A stretch of DNA of 64,000 nt from Saprospiraceae bacterium (GTDB lineage Bacteria; Bacteroidota; Bacteroidia; Chitinophagales; Saprospiraceae): contig JADKGF010000002.1 in the NCBI GenBank assembly GCA_016717105.1, positions 124,001-188,000 of the forward strand. Direction: 5' to 3'. Below, piece by piece: positions 19,034 to 28,754 of the stretch. The notes under the pieces are model-generated. The model had not been told where the DNA came from. It saw nothing but the letters and a program-made list of their open reading frames with translations, and ran no database searches. The first letter of the stretch is position 1; each line of letters begins with the position of its first letter. The position numbers and the translations under genes are program-made.

Positions 19034-19708
19034 TCACTTTGACAAGGCTTTTTCAGCTTTTTCTATAGCATCTTTTTTGTTACCTTCTTGGAGAATTTTC
19101 ATCAGATCAGAAAAATTAAATATTATTAGGATCAAGCTACCACCTAATCCGAAGGCAATCAGTGTATTAGATATAAAATATTCCAAAACAATAAATATAC
19201 AAATGATTATACGCAGTTCTGTTGGTCCCATCAGATTGGTATCGATGGCGTAGGCATTTGTTATCTTATATCTGAGCAAGGCATTTATCATAGACCAGCC
19301 ATAAGCAAAAATAAATATGAAGGCAATAAACTTGTAAGACTCAAAATAATAGTAAAATCCAAACCCGATAATTCCTATTGATATCCAGTCAACAGTTATA
19401 TCTAATGCCCAACCATACCATTTCCTAGGTGTATTGCGCCAATAAGCCAATCTACCATCTAATGAATCTCCAAACCATTGGATAGCGAAGGCGATTATAC
19501 TTATGATGAGGTAGATTTTATTTTCCTTCGCAAAATATAAGCCAACAGAAATAAGGATGCTACCTATAAAACCAATAGCCGTCAGCATATCCGAAGTCAT
19601 CCACGATGGCATGATTTTACATAAAGCCTCTATGGTTTTTTGCTCTATGTTTTTTAAAATATTAGTTCGTTTTCGTCCTTGAGTGATATCCGGCTTAGTG
19701 TTGCTCAT
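19034..19708 (-). CDS. CDP-alcohol phosphatidyltransferase family membrane protein
   Basis: This 224-residue polytopic membrane protein has five to six hydrophobic helices. The CDP-alcohol phosphotransferase signature is present: D-SL-DG then a run ending G-WAL-D-ITV-D (DSLDGRLAYWRN...YGWALDITVD), keeping the four aspartates that bind metal and CDP. The residue after A in the DGxxAR element is Y rather than R. Such enzymes swap CMP from a CDP-linked lipid for an alcohol, making phospholipid head groups; the substrate cannot be told here. A charged tail (EGNKKDAIEKAEKALSK) extends past the last helix. Confidence 0.85.
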   Translation of the reverse strand: MSNTKPDITQGRKRTNILKNIEQKTIEALCKIMPSWMTSDMLTAIGFIGSILISVGLYFAKENKIYLIISIIAFAIQWFGDSLDGRLAYWRNTPRKWYGWALDITVDWISIGIIGFGFYYYFESYKFIAFIFIFAYGWSMINALLRYKITNAYAIDTNLMGPTELRIIICIFIVLEYFISNTLIAFGLGGSLILIIFNFSDLMKILQEGNKKDAIEKAEKALSK

Positions 19709-19821
19709 GTAAGATTATTGAGTCATTTTATTTTAAAAATGGCAAAAAATATATACAAAGTATTATTGGGATAACAACGCCGAAACTATCATGTAGTTTC
19801 AATTTTTTCCATATTTTTTTA

Positions 19822-20532
19822 TTACTCTACTAAAGTACCTATGTTTTCACCATTGGCAATCCGGGTAAGATGTCCAGGCTCATTGATATCAAATACGATG
19901 ATAGGTAGATTGTTTTCCTGACACAATGTGAATGCTGTCATATCCATGACGGACAATCCCATGCTGATGACTTTGGCAAAAAGAGATTTTATCATATCTC
20001 ACAGCATTAGGGTTTTTTCGGGATCACTGTCGTAAATTCCATCAACTCTGGTTCCTTTCAGGATGACATTGGCGTTGATTTCATTAGCACGAAGTGCGGC
20101 AGCAGAGTCAGTTGTAAAATACGGGCTTCCTGTACCAGCTGAAAATATCACAACTCTGCCTTTTTCGAGATGTCTGATGGCTCTCCTGCGTATATAAGGC
20201 TCGGCAATTTGTCTCATTTCTATCGCCGTGATGAGCCTAGTGTACACGCCATTGGTCTCTAAGGCGCTTTGCAATGCCATGCCATTGATACATGTGGCAA
20301 GCATGCCCATATAGTCGCCCGTGACACGTTCTATACCTGATGATTCGGCACTTAGTCCACGATATATATTGCCTCCACCTATTACAATCGCTACTTCTGC
20401 TTTCTGTGCTACGAGTTCTTTTATTTGATTAGCATAATAATGCAGCATATCAGAAGAAATGCCAAATCGTTGTTCACCCATGAGTGATTCTCCGCTTAGC
20501 TTTAGAAGGATTCTTTTGTATTTCAGGGCCAT
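19822..20532 (-). CDS. pyrH: UMP kinase (two frame breaks near the C-terminus)
   Basis: The protein of about 236 residues phosphorylates UMP to UDP, an essential step of pyrimidine nucleotide synthesis. The N-terminal 177 residues read cleanly: KRILLKLSGESLMG, VIGGGNIYRG and the VIFSAGTGSPYFTTDSAAAL region typical of bacterial PyrH. The frame is lost after DPEK in the run AAAAAACCC near 20010. It is recovered as NAVRYDKIS, needs one T removed near 19986, and then reads FAKVISMGLSVMDMTAFTLC to the natural stop at 19822-19824. Two indels in an essential gene argue for sequence error. A terminator separates it from tsf. Confidence 0.9.
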
Positions 20533-20581
20533 GATTATGATTTTATTAGGTCGAAGGAATAAATTGGTGGGTTTTGGGTAT

Positions 20582-20608
20582 AAAAAAAGAGCGGTTATTT
20601 GCCGCTCT
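20582..20608 (-). terminator. Terminator of the rplM-rpsI-rpsB-tsf operon
   Basis: AGAGCGG/CCGCTCT stem with a 7-nt loop, followed on the minus strand by a T-run (20581-20587). It sits 12 bp after the tsf stop and before pyrH. T-rich DNA on the other side could let it act in both directions. Confidence 0.85.
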
Positions 20609-20619
20609 CTTTTTTATTT

Positions 20620-21458
20620 TTATCCTAATTTTACATGCTTGAATCCTGTCGCTGTTAGCTCTGGATTTTTTGTTTTAAGATATTCGGCTACACTGATCTT
20701 GCCATCTTTAACAAAGATTTGGTTCAACAAAGTATTGTCTTTGAAAAACTTATTAAGCTTACCGATAGCTATTTTTTCAAGCATATCTTCAGGCTTACCT
20801 TCGTTTCTAGCGATTTCTTTACCTATTTCTATTTCTTTACTGATGATATCCTGTGGCACATCGTCCTTGTCCAATGCTACTGGCTTCATAGCTGCTACTT
20901 GCATTGCTGCATCTTTACCAGCTTCTAAATATTTAGCATCTGCCAAATTCAATCCTACAAGTACACACCTGCTTTATTGCCCATGTGAATATATGATGCA
21001 ACCAATGGCGCTTCCAAAGTCTGATAGTCAGCTATTTCGATTTTTTCGCCGATACGAGCTACTTGTTCAGTTAGTATAGTACCTATATTGCTACCATTCA
21101 TAGCTTGCTGAAGGAGGCCTTCTGCATTTGCTGGAAACGTGCTTAATGCAACTGCAGTGATGTCTTTAGTAAGTTGTACGAAGTCTTCATTTTTGGAAAC
21201 GAAGTCTGTCTCACAACTCAATCTTACCACTACGCCACGCTTATTGTCATCAGATACCATTGCTATTACTACTCCTTCTTTTGCGTCTCTATCTGCTCTT
21301 TTTTCAGACATTTTTTGTCCACGTAATCTGAGCAATTCGATGGCTTTTTCGAAATCACCTTCTGCTTCAGTAAGTGCTTTCTTACAATCCATCATTCCCA
21401 CTCCGGTCTGTTCTCTGAGTTCTTTTACAGCTGAAGCTGAAATTACTATTTCACTCAT
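20620..21458 (-). CDS. tsf: Elongation factor Ts (frameshifted)
   Basis: EF-Ts recycles EF-Tu by GDP release. The N-terminal segment (20955-21458) begins with a UBA-like domain and the family signature LREQTGVGMMDCKKALTEAEGD. The C-terminal segment (20620-20952) continues NLADAKYLEAGKDAAMQVAA. Between them GGTGTGTACTT has an extra GT; removing it gives HMGNKAGVLVGLNLADAKY, so a dinucleotide slip near 20960 breaks the frame. The joined length (about 279) is normal. It follows rpsB by 30 bp, and a strong terminator follows. Confidence 0.92.
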
Positions 21459-21488
21459 GGTTTATCCTTTATAAAAATTTTAAAATAT

Positions 21489-22175
21489 TTAATTATTATC
21501 TTCTTTAGAGTCTAATTTTGCAACTCTTCTTTCTTCCAAACCTTCTTTGATGGCACTTATTACATAATCAGTGATCAATTTTACTGATTTTGAAGCATCA
21601 TCATTAGCCGGAATGGCAAAATCCACTTTGTTAGGATCTGAATTGGTATCTACCATTGCGATGGTTTTCATTCCCAATCTTTTTGCTTCTGCTAATGCGA
21701 TATGCTCATGGTGAATATCTACCATAAACACGGCACTTGGCAATCTGTTCAAGTTTGCAATACCACCCAATACTTTTTCCAACTTATCTTTCTCTCTTGA
21801 AAGCGTCAATCTCTCCTTTTTAGTAATAGAGATAGCAGGATCAGTAAGCATTTTGTCTATGCTATTCATCTTTTTTACAGACTTTCTGATAGTTGCAAAA
21901 TTTGTCATCATACCACCTAACCATCTTTCAGTTACAAAGGCATCTTTTGCTTGTTTTTTGGTAGCAACAAAAAGAATCTTTTTACCAGATTTTGCCATTT
22001 GTTTCATGGCAAATGCAGCTCTATCCAGACATTCAGCTGTTCTGTTCAGGTCTATGATGTGAATACCTTTTCTTTCCATGAAAATGTAGGGAAGCATTTT
22101 TGGATTCCATTTTCTCTTAAGGTGTCCGTAATGCACTCCGGCTTCTAACATTTCATTATATGTCGGCTTATTCAT
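21489..22175 (-). CDS. rpsB: Small-subunit ribosomal protein S2
   Basis: The 228-residue protein has clear S2 landmarks: EAGVHYGHLKRKWNPKM at the start, FVATKKQAKD, FVTERWLGGMMTNFATIRKS, DIHHEHIALAEAKRLG and VDTNSDPNKVDFAIPANDDA. It is shorter than relatives. Between KKQAKD and FVTERW only one residue (A) remains, where other Bacteroidota S2 proteins known to me have about twelve (an IVAE...NMP-like helix). The gap is in frame, so it is either a real deletion or a 33-bp assembly loss. It lies in the rplM-rpsI-rpsB-tsf operon. Confidence 0.95.
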   Translation of the reverse strand: MNKPTYNEMLEAGVHYGHLKRKWNPKMLPYIFMERKGIHIIDLNRTAECLDRAAFAMKQMAKSGKKILFVATKKQAKDAFVTERWLGGMMTNFATIRKSVKKMNSIDKMLTDPAISITKKERLTLSREKDKLEKVLGGIANLNRLPSAVFMVDIHHEHIALAEAKRLGMKTIAMVDTNSDPNKVDFAIPANDDASKSVKLITDYVISAIKEGLEERRVAKLDSKEDNN

Positions 22176-22222
22176 TTTTTTTTAAATTTATCTTTAGTAT
22201 TAATAAAATGATGATAAAAAGA

Positions 22223-22609
22223 TTAACGTTTGGAGAACTGGAAGCTCTTTCTTGCTTTTGGTTTACCAAATTTCTTTCTTTCTACCTCTCTGGCATCTCT
22301 GGTAAGGAATTTCTTATCCTTTAATGGCTTCTTGAAGTCCTCATTTATTTTGACCAAAGATCTTGATATTGCCATTCTGATAGCTTCAGATTGACCTTTG
22401 AATCCACCACCAGCTACTGTGATTTTGATGTCGTATTGACCTTCAGATTCTGCTACTTTAAGTGGATCGAGAATAGTCGCCTGAGTACTTGGCATCGGAA
22501 AATAATCCTTCATGTCCTTACCATTGATGGTAATTTTGCCAGCACCTTTGGTGACGTATATTATTGCTGTAGAAGCTTTTCTTCTACCTATGCTATTTAT
22601 CATTTCCAT
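22223..22609 (-). CDS. rpsI: Small-subunit ribosomal protein S9
   Basis: This 128-residue protein opens NSIGRRKASTAIIYVTKGAGKITING, contains VAGGGFKGQSEAIRMAISRSL, and ends in the basic tail KARKSFQFSKR whose terminal arginine reaches the ribosomal P-site. It is complete and intact, 6 bp downstream of rplM as in most bacteria. Confidence 0.97.
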   Translation of the reverse strand: MEMINSIGRRKASTAIIYVTKGAGKITINGKDMKDYFPMPSTQATILDPLKVAESEGQYDIKITVAGGGFKGQSEAIRMAISRSLVKINEDFKKPLKDKKFLTRDAREVERKKFGKPKARKSFQFSKR

Positions 22610-22615
22610 ATATTA

Positions 22616-23058
22616 TTAAAATTTAAATGGTTCTGGTTTTTGTGCAACATGCGGATGAGTAGCTCCGGTGTACAGAAACAACTTTTTGACCATTGCTTTT
22701 CCTAATTTTGTTTTTGGCAACATACCTTTGATCGCCAACTCAAGAATCATTTCAGGTCTTTTGTCCAACATCTCTCTTGCTGTTCTTCTACGAAGACCAC
22801 CAGGATATCCTGTATATCTTTGATATTCTTTGTCGTCCAATTTTGTACCTGTAAATCTTACTTTGTCTGCATTTACGACGATTACATAATCACCAGTATC
22901 TACGTGTGGTGTAAAATCAGGTTTGTTCTTACCTCTGAGTACAGAAGCTATTCTGGTAGCAAGTCTACCTACGACTTCTCCTCAGCGTCAACTACATACC
23001 ACTTTTGGTTTACCGTGGCTGCGTTGGCAGACTTTGTTTTGTAACTTAGTGTATCCAC
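22616..23058 (-). CDS. rplM: Large-subunit ribosomal protein L13 (frameshifted)
   Basis: The joined protein has about 147 residues. It starts at a GTG (23056-23058) as VDTLSYKTKSANAAT, the usual L13 opening in Bacteroidota. The frame changes near 22980: GCTGAGGAGAAG lacks one G, and adding it restores DAEGEVVGRLATRIASVLRGK. The remainder (VDTGDYVIVVNADKVRFTG, YTGYPGGLRRRTAREML, ML.KTKLGKAMVKKLFLYTG) is typical. L13 is essential, so the break is almost certainly a sequence error. It is the first gene of the operon, with a -7 box about 62 bp upstream. Confidence 0.93.
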
Positions 23059-23119
23059 TTTTCTGTTTTTTGATATTTTTGTATAATCTGTTGTGCTTAC
23101 GATTTTCCGTTTGCGGGCG

Positions 23120-23127
23120 CAAAGGTA
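23120..23127 (-). promoter_or_regulatory. -7 promoter box of the ribosomal protein operon
   Basis: TACCTTTG on the minus strand, an exact -7 match, precedes the GTG of rplM by about 62 bp. No L13-binding leader structure is evident. Confidence 0.5.
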
Positions 23128-23364
23128 ATTCCTTTCCACTAAAAAAAAAATTTTATCACAATTTATTTTAAACAAAAATTGCATAACTCACTGAGAAACA
23201 GCTTAAATCTGGCATATAATTTTTTATGGTAATGATTGAGCACTTTAATTTTGAATATAGCCTTCTTCTTTTTAGTGGAATAGCTGGAGATGATGTTTGA
23301 CAATGGATTAATATGTAATTTGTTTATATTTAGTCAAATACGCAAAAATATTTTTATCAAATAA

Positions 23365-23395
23365 TTGGAAGATAAGTTTTTATCATATATTTTTG
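23365..23395 (+). promoter_or_regulatory. Promoter for the GYDIA kinase
   Basis: TTG (23365-23367) and TATTTTTG (23388-23395) are 20 bp apart, matching -33/-7 spacing. Transcription would begin near 23402, about 40 nt before the inferred start of the kinase. Confidence 0.45.
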
Positions 23396-23441
23396 TGCAG
23401 ATTTTTATAACCAGAACTTATCAATTTTAAAACCAGAACTT

Positions 23442-24360
23442 ATCAAAACGAAATACTACGGTCATGGAAAACTGTTGCTCACGGGTGAGTATGCAGTACT
23501 TGATGGTGCAAAAGCGCTCGGATTGCCTACAAAATTGGGACAGAAATTAGTGGTAAAACGCACGACATCTTCTGATCTGATATGGGAAAGTCTCGATATG
23601 AAAGGCAAACCTTGGTTTGAGTCCACGATTTCATTGTTTGACTTTTCGGCTGTAACTACTGATAATCAGCAGATATCTGACTACCTCCAGAAAGTTTTAA
23701 AAAATGCAGTCAGACTCAATTCTGAATTTTTGTCGCAGTGGAATGGATTTAAAATCGAAACCCAACTTGAATTTCCTTTAGATTGGGGTTTAGGATCAAG
23801 TAGTACATTGATTTATTTGATTGCGGAGTGGGCAGAAGTGAATCCATTACTCCTGTATTTCAAAACTGAAGATGGCTCAGGTTATGATGTAGCTTGTGCA
23901 TTTGCAGATGGTCCGGTCGAATATATCAATTCTCCTGAAGAAGTTTCATACACGGAAGTTGATTTCAATCCGAAATTTAAGGATCAATTATATTTCATAC
24001 ACTTGGGCAAAAAGCAAGATACAAAACTTGGAATAAAGGAATATCTGAAAGCTGTAAAAAATAAAGCAAATCTGGTGAAATCAATTACAAAAATCACTGA
24101 AGATATCAGAAGCGCAACTACACTTTCACAATTCCAGAATTTGATAGAAAACCACGAGGATTTGATCGCTTCGCATACTGGTTTTTCAAAGGTCAAGGAT
24201 TTGTTATTCTCTGATTTTGATGGTTCTGTAAAGTCGTTGGGTGCTTGGGGCGGCGATTTTGTTTTGGCAGCTTCAGATGCTGGTAGCGAGAAAGTGCGAA
24301 AGTATTTTGCAGATAAAAGGTTACAATACATTTTTTGCATATAAGGAGCTAGTATTGTAA
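23442..24360 (+). CDS. GYDIA family GHMP kinase (frameshifted near the end, unusual start)
   Basis: The joined protein has about 305 residues. GHMP kinase features are visible: YYGHGKLLLTGEYAVLDGA at the start, the ATP loop PLDWGLGSSSTL, and GSGYDVACAFADGP, which is the family-naming GYDIA motif with V for I. The family is common in Bacteroidota, with the substrate not settled; mevalonate-type or related small metabolites are likely. No ATG, GTG or TTG precedes the conserved YYGHGK; homologous starts suggest ATC at 23442 (xKTKYYG), so the start may be a miscalled ATG. One extra base near 24315 (AAAAGG) breaks the end; removing it gives DKGYNTFFAYKELVL and a stop at 24358-24360. Confidence 0.82.
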
Positions 24361-24383
24361 TTGAATCAGAAAATATATAAATG

Positions 24384-24412
24384 AAAAAAGGGAGTTTTGG
24401 GCTCCCTTTTTT
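24384..24412. terminator. Bidirectional terminator between the GYDIA kinase and ahcY
   Basis: An A6-GGGAG stem pairs with CTCCC-T6 around a 7-nt loop (TTTTGGG). It lies between convergent genes with A and T runs on both sides, so it can stop both transcripts. Confidence 0.8.
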
Positions 24413-24437
24413 ATTTACCTTACTATTCGACTCAAAA

Positions 24438-25751
24438 TTAATATCTGTAATATTCAGGTTTGTAAGGACCATCTACTGTCACACCGATATAGTCAGCTTG
24501 ATCTTTGCTCAAGGTTTCTAACTCTACACCAATTTTTGCTAAGTGCAATCTCGCTACTTTTTCATCAAGGTGTTTTGGTAAAGTATATACTTTGTTTTCG
24601 TACTTATCAGCATTCTGCCAAAGCTCCAATTGTGCCAATACCTGATTTGTAAAGCTATTAGACATCACAAATGACGGATGACCTGTAGCGCAACCTAGAT
24701 TGACCAATCTACCTTCTGCAAGGATAATGATATCTTTGCCATCGATATTATAAAGATCTACTTGTGGTTTGATTTGATCTTTTGTACTACCATAGCTTTT
24801 GTTGAGCCAAGCCATGTCTATCTCATTGTCGAAGTGACCGATATTACAAACGATCGTTTTGTCATTCATCTTTCTGAAGTGCTCTTCTCTGATGATATTT
24901 TTATTGCCCGTAGCTGTAACGACGATACTTGCTTCTGCCAAAGCATTATCCATTTTTTTAACTGCAAATCCATCCATTGCAGCCTGAAGCGCGCAAATAG
25001 GATCAATCTCTGTCACTACCACTCTACAACCTGCACCTCTAAGTGATGCTGCAGATCCTTTGCCAACATCACCATATCCTGCTACCACAGCTACTTTACC
25101 TGCCATCATGATATCAGTTGCTCTTCTGATGGAGTCCACGAGAGACTCTTTACAACCATATTTATTGTCAAACTTTGATTTGGTCACAGAGTCATTAATA
25201 TTGATAGCTGGTAGTACCAATGTGCCATTTTTTTCTCTTTCGTACAATCTGTGAACACCAGTTGTGGTTTCTTCTGATAGACCTCTGATACCTTGTACCA
25301 GCTCAGGATATCTGTCAAAAACCATATTGGTAAGGTCTCCACCGTCATCCAAAATCATATTTAAAGGTTGACCGTCTTCAAATGCAAAAAGTGTCTGCTC
25401 GATGCACCAATCAAACTCTTGCTCATTCATTCCTTTCCATGCGAAAACAGGAATACCCTCAGCAGCAATTGCCGCAGCTGCGTGATCTTGTGTAGAAAAA
25501 ATATTGCATGATGACCAAGATACTTCAGCACCCAATTCTTTAAGCGTTTCTATCAAAACTGCTGTTTGTATAGTCATATGAAGACAACCGGCAATTCTGG
25601 CTCCTTTTAGTGGCTTGGATGCACCAAACTCTTCTCTAATGGACATTAATCCCGGCATCTCGGCCTCTGCAAGTGTGATCTCCTTGCGTCCCCAATCCGC
25701 CAACTTAATGTCTTTTACCTTATACATTTGTTTCGAATCTGTATTTACCAT
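24438..25751 (-). CDS. ahcY: Adenosylhomocysteinase
   Basis: This intact 437-residue enzyme splits S-adenosylhomocysteine to adenosine and homocysteine in the methyl cycle. Family landmarks are present: LKGARIAGCLHMTIQTAVLIETL, EVSWSSCNIFSTQDHAAAA, the NAD-binding GYGDVGKGSAASLRGAGCRV loop, and the C-terminal LDEKVARLHLAKIGVEL plus GPYKPEYYRY tail, which closes the active site of the neighbouring subunit. It has its own promoter, divergent from PGI/PMI, and shares a terminator with the GYDIA gene. Confidence 0.98.
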   Translation of the reverse strand: MVNTDSKQMYKVKDIKLADWGRKEITLAEAEMPGLMSIREEFGASKPLKGARIAGCLHMTIQTAVLIETLKELGAEVSWSSCNIFSTQDHAAAAIAAEGIPVFAWKGMNEQEFDWCIEQTLFAFEDGQPLNMILDDGGDLTNMVFDRYPELVQGIRGLSEETTTGVHRLYEREKNGTLVLPAININDSVTKSKFDNKYGCKESLVDSIRRATDIMMAGKVAVVAGYGDVGKGSAASLRGAGCRVVVTEIDPICALQAAMDGFAVKKMDNALAEASIVVTATGNKNIIREEHFRKMNDKTIVCNIGHFDNEIDMAWLNKSYGSTKDQIKPQVDLYNIDGKDIIILAEGRLVNLGCATGHPSFVMSNSFTNQVLAQLELWQNADKYENKVYTLPKHLDEKVARLHLAKIGVELETLSKDQADYIGVTVDGPYKPEYYRY

Positions 25752-25783
25752 TATTGTATTTTTTTATTTAATAAATCAAGACG

Positions 25784-25791
25784 CAAAGTTA
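25784..25791 (-). promoter_or_regulatory. -7 promoter box for ahcY
   Basis: TAACTTTG on the minus strand, 32 bp before the ahcY ATG. A TTTG (25806-25809) upstream is 14 bp away, shorter than ideal. Confidence 0.45.
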
Positions 25792-25907
25792 TGGTTTTTA
25801 TTGTTCAAATTTTGAAACTTCCTGATTCATTAACGTATTATGAACATATTTCTTTGACCTAGATCTGTATTTATTTTGGAAAAGCTCCTTTTTATATCTG
25901 AGAACTG

Positions 25908-25915
25908 TAACTTTG
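25908..25915 (+). promoter_or_regulatory. -7 promoter box for PGI/PMI
   Basis: TAACTTTG on the plus strand, the same box sequence as used divergently by ahcY. The ATG pair follows 32 bp later. Confidence 0.45.
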
Positions 25916-25947
25916 TGCTTATTTTAAAATTACGTGCATAGAACGAT

Positions 25948-26943
25948 ATGATGGATCAATTAATAAAAAAGTTTCCTGCCCAGTTGAAAGAAGGCTTGGA
26001 AATAGGTGAAAGCACAATCATAAGGCCGCATCATTTTCAAATACAGAAAATCGTCATGACTGGTATGGGTGGCTCAGGTATTGGCGGCGCTTATGTGGCT
26101 GATCTCATCGCTGACGAATGTCCTTGCCCTTATCTTATCAAAAGTGGATATACATTGCCTGCTTATGTGGATAAACACACATTGGTCATTGTTTCATCTT
26201 ACTCTGGTAATACAGAAGAAACAATCGCTTCTATGCAACAGGCTATGGACAAAAATGCCAAAATCGTATGTATCTCGTCTGGAGGCAAAGTAAAAGAACT
26301 CGCCAAAACACACGGATTAGATTTTGTAGAGATGCCTAGTGGATGGCCATCGCCTAGGGCTTGCTTGGGATATTCAGTAGTATGTCAGTTATATGTTTTG
26401 TACCATCTACATCTTATTTCTGAAAAAATCATCGACAATATAAAAACAGCGGCAGATTTACTAAGCTTTGAGCAAGAAGATATCATGTCGAAAGCTGAAA
26501 AACTTGCAGAACTCATAGCCAATAAGTTACCAGTGATATACACAGCGGATCGTTTGTCATCAGTAGCAGTGAGATGGCGCCAGCAGATCAATGAAAATGG
26601 TAAAATGTTGTGTTGGCATCATGTCTTGCCAGAGATGAATCACAACGAACTGGTCGGATGGAAACACAAACAAGAAAACGTTGCCGTTATATTTTTGCGA
26701 TATAGAGATGACCTAAAACAAGTACAACTTAGGACAGATCTCACAAAACAAATCATCACGGCACTAGCGCCACAAGTGATAGAAATATATGCCAAAGGCC
26801 AAACCACAGCCGATAAAATGATGTATATGACACATTTGGGAGATTGGTTGAGTTGGTATTTGGCACAAAAAAACAATGTCAATGCATCCGAAATCCAAGT
26901 AATAGATTTCCTAAAGGCAGAGCTGGAGAAATTTAAAATTTGA
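25948..26943 (+). CDS. Bifunctional phosphoglucose/phosphomannose isomerase
   Basis: This intact 331-residue SIS-domain protein has the PGI/PMI pattern: TGMGGSGIGG near residue 32, VSSYSGNTEETI near 87, and the C-terminal isomerase-type region HHVLPEMNHNELVGWKHK near 220-240, whose Glu and His act in sugar isomerisation. Such enzymes interconvert fructose 6-phosphate with glucose 6-phosphate and mannose 6-phosphate. Two ATGs stand in tandem; the first is used here. It has its own promoter. Confidence 0.92.
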   Translation: MMDQLIKKFPAQLKEGLEIGESTIIRPHHFQIQKIVMTGMGGSGIGGAYVADLIADECPCPYLIKSGYTLPAYVDKHTLVIVSSYSGNTEETIASMQQAMDKNAKIVCISSGGKVKELAKTHGLDFVEMPSGWPSPRACLGYSVVCQLYVLYHLHLISEKIIDNIKTAADLLSFEQEDIMSKAEKLAELIANKLPVIYTADRLSSVAVRWRQQINENGKMLCWHHVLPEMNHNELVGWKHKQENVAVIFLRYRDDLKQVQLRTDLTKQIITALAPQVIEIYAKGQTTADKMMYMTHLGDWLSWYLAQKNNVNASEIQVIDFLKAELEKFKI

Positions 26944-27079
26944 AGGAAAGAATATTTAATAAATCATAGATATCTTGTTTTATTCTCTAATTATTTCTTG
27001 TTAAATGGTTTGTATTTTTACCAATTGGATTTTGTGAAAATATCGACATAAATATGTGCATCGTGATCTTTGTATATAT

Positions 27080-28738
27080 TTATCTTTTGACAAACTTCTC
27101 TGTATTTAATATTTTACCATCTTGCACTATAGTTATGAAATACATACCCGACTTAAAATGACTAACATCTACTTCACTCAATCCATCTCTTAGATAGCCT
27201 TTCATCAGCGTAGTACCTGTTTGATCTGTGATCATTACATCTGTGTCCCCTGTAATACCATACTGCTTTATTCTGAGCACATCATTGGTAGGATTTGGAT
27301 ATAAGGTGAAAGTACCTGATCTCACATTATCAGCGATGTCATTACTGTTGGTCAGGCGACAGTTGGCTACTCTGCATCCATTTTTATCATACTTAAATAA
27401 AAACCCAATACCTCTTTCTATCTGCGTGATGGTGTCGTAACCCAAGGTATCTTTTACAGCTGTGTACCATTGCATAGAGAGTGAGTCGTAAGCCCAATAA
27501 TACGCTTTGGTAATGGTATCTACATAAAATATATCGTCTATATCATTATAGTATCCCGTCACAAAAACACTACCGCTGGAAGCTACATTGACAGAAGTAA
27601 TTACAGTCTGCCTCGATACTCTGTCGTATTTTGAACCCATCGCTCTGAAATCGACTGTATCTATAGTTTCCCATATGATATCACCTTCCCTACTAAATTT
27701 GGTCAATGTCATCACTTCTACCGCATTGCTATCATCAAGCTGTGGGAATGATTTAAAAACAAACCCTCTTGTAGCCACTAAAACATTCTCTGATGAATCC
27801 TGTGCTGAATGACTTGGCCACTGTGGTGTAAGTTGTGTTTCTTTGGTACCAAAAGGAAGAGTCTTTATAGTAATAAAATTAGAATCTAAAATGTTTAAGT
27901 ATGGTAAGTAATCATTATGATAATTGTAATCTAATCTAAGATTTACCGCACTATAGGTATTATTCTTATTTTCAAATAGTCCGTATAATTGCCCTACAAT
28001 GAACTTATTATCCATAATACTTGACTTAATCAAAGATCCATCTTCTGGACCAATCTCAAAAATGATGGCTTTAGTGTCAAACTTTGGAAAATTGTTTTTT
28101 ATATGATTTCCGTAAAGCACTATATTCCCTATTTTATTAAAAAAAGATCCGATTAAATTTACCTGATCGTTTCCTTTTTCATATAATTTCCAATAAATTT
28201 GATTGCCATCCTGATCCAACTTTAAAAGAAAACCAACAGTATAAGCTAAGCTTTCCTTATATTGGATATTACCTAAAATATAAATACTACCACTTTCATC
28301 AACTAAAATTGAGGTGGGGAAATAAGAATCATCAATGTTAGGTCTTAAGGAATATGTTTTTTCTGTTAATTCTTCATTTTTGTCCAATGTCAATAACAAG
28401 ATTTCATTTCTTTTAATTAATAATGAATAATAGACATCTTTTTTACCAGCAGCAACTAATCTGCCAAATTCACGACTATAAGCAGTATTATTTATTAACT
28501 TTTTCTCTATGAATTTTTTATTTACATTACCGAATGTATCAACTATTAAGATTGATGGAAAAAACCCTTTTAACTCATCATTCAAGAAATGTTGAATTAT
28601 TAAGGTATCATTTGAGATCAAAGTGCCAACAAGCGCATTAGAATAACCATCCTTTAACGATTTCTGAAAGCCTGCTTGACTAAGTAAAGGATTAGAAAAA
28701 ATAAAGATAAAAATAGATAGAATTAAGAAGTGTTTCAT
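27080..28738 (-). CDS. T9SS-secreted protein of unknown function
   Basis: The 552-residue protein has a signal peptide (1-20, SNPLLSQ) and a type A sorting domain at about 480-552 (FTLYPNPTNDVLRIKQYG, then GMYFITIVQDGK and a basic end). The middle is beta-rich, with repeated patterns such as GSIYILGN and GSVFVTGYYND that suggest a propeller of the kind found in Bacteroidota 'SBBP/ delta-60' proteins; the assignment is weak. The protein should be exported and attached to the cell surface. It lies behind the M43 protease gene, separated by a strong hairpin. Confidence 0.75.
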   Translation of the reverse strand: MKHFLILSIFIFIFSNPLLSQAGFQKSLKDGYSNALVGTLISNDTLIIQHFLNDELKGFFPSILIVDTFGNVNKKFIEKKLINNTAYSREFGRLVAAGKKDVYYSLLIKRNEILLLTLDKNEELTEKTYSLRPNIDDSYFPTSILVDESGSIYILGNIQYKESLAYTVGFLLKLDQDGNQIYWKLYEKGNDQVNLIGSFFNKIGNIVLYGNHIKNNFPKFDTKAIIFEIGPEDGSLIKSSIMDNKFIVGQLYGLFENKNNTYSAVNLRLDYNYHNDYLPYLNILDSNFITIKTLPFGTKETQLTPQWPSHSAQDSSENVLVATRGFVFKSFPQLDDSNAVEVMTLTKFSREGDIIWETIDTVDFRAMGSKYDRVSRQTVITSVNVASSGSVFVTGYYNDIDDIFYVDTITKAYYWAYDSLSMQWYTAVKDTLGYDTITQIERGIGFLFKYDKNGCRVANCRLTNSNDIADNVRSGTFTLYPNPTNDVLRIKQYGITGDTDVMITDQTGTTLMKGYLRDGLSEVDVSHFKSGMYFITIVQDGKILNTEKFVKR

Positions 28739-28754
28739 ATTTGTGGAGTTTGAA

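Noticed and set aside
20459..21079. 206-codon plus-strand open frame across pyrH and tsf
   Set aside because: It lies antisense to two well-supported genes and has no family resemblance.
20620..21458. Programmed frameshift in tsf, or two separate genes
   Set aside because: tsf is not known for recoding, and an extra GT dinucleotide fully explains the break.
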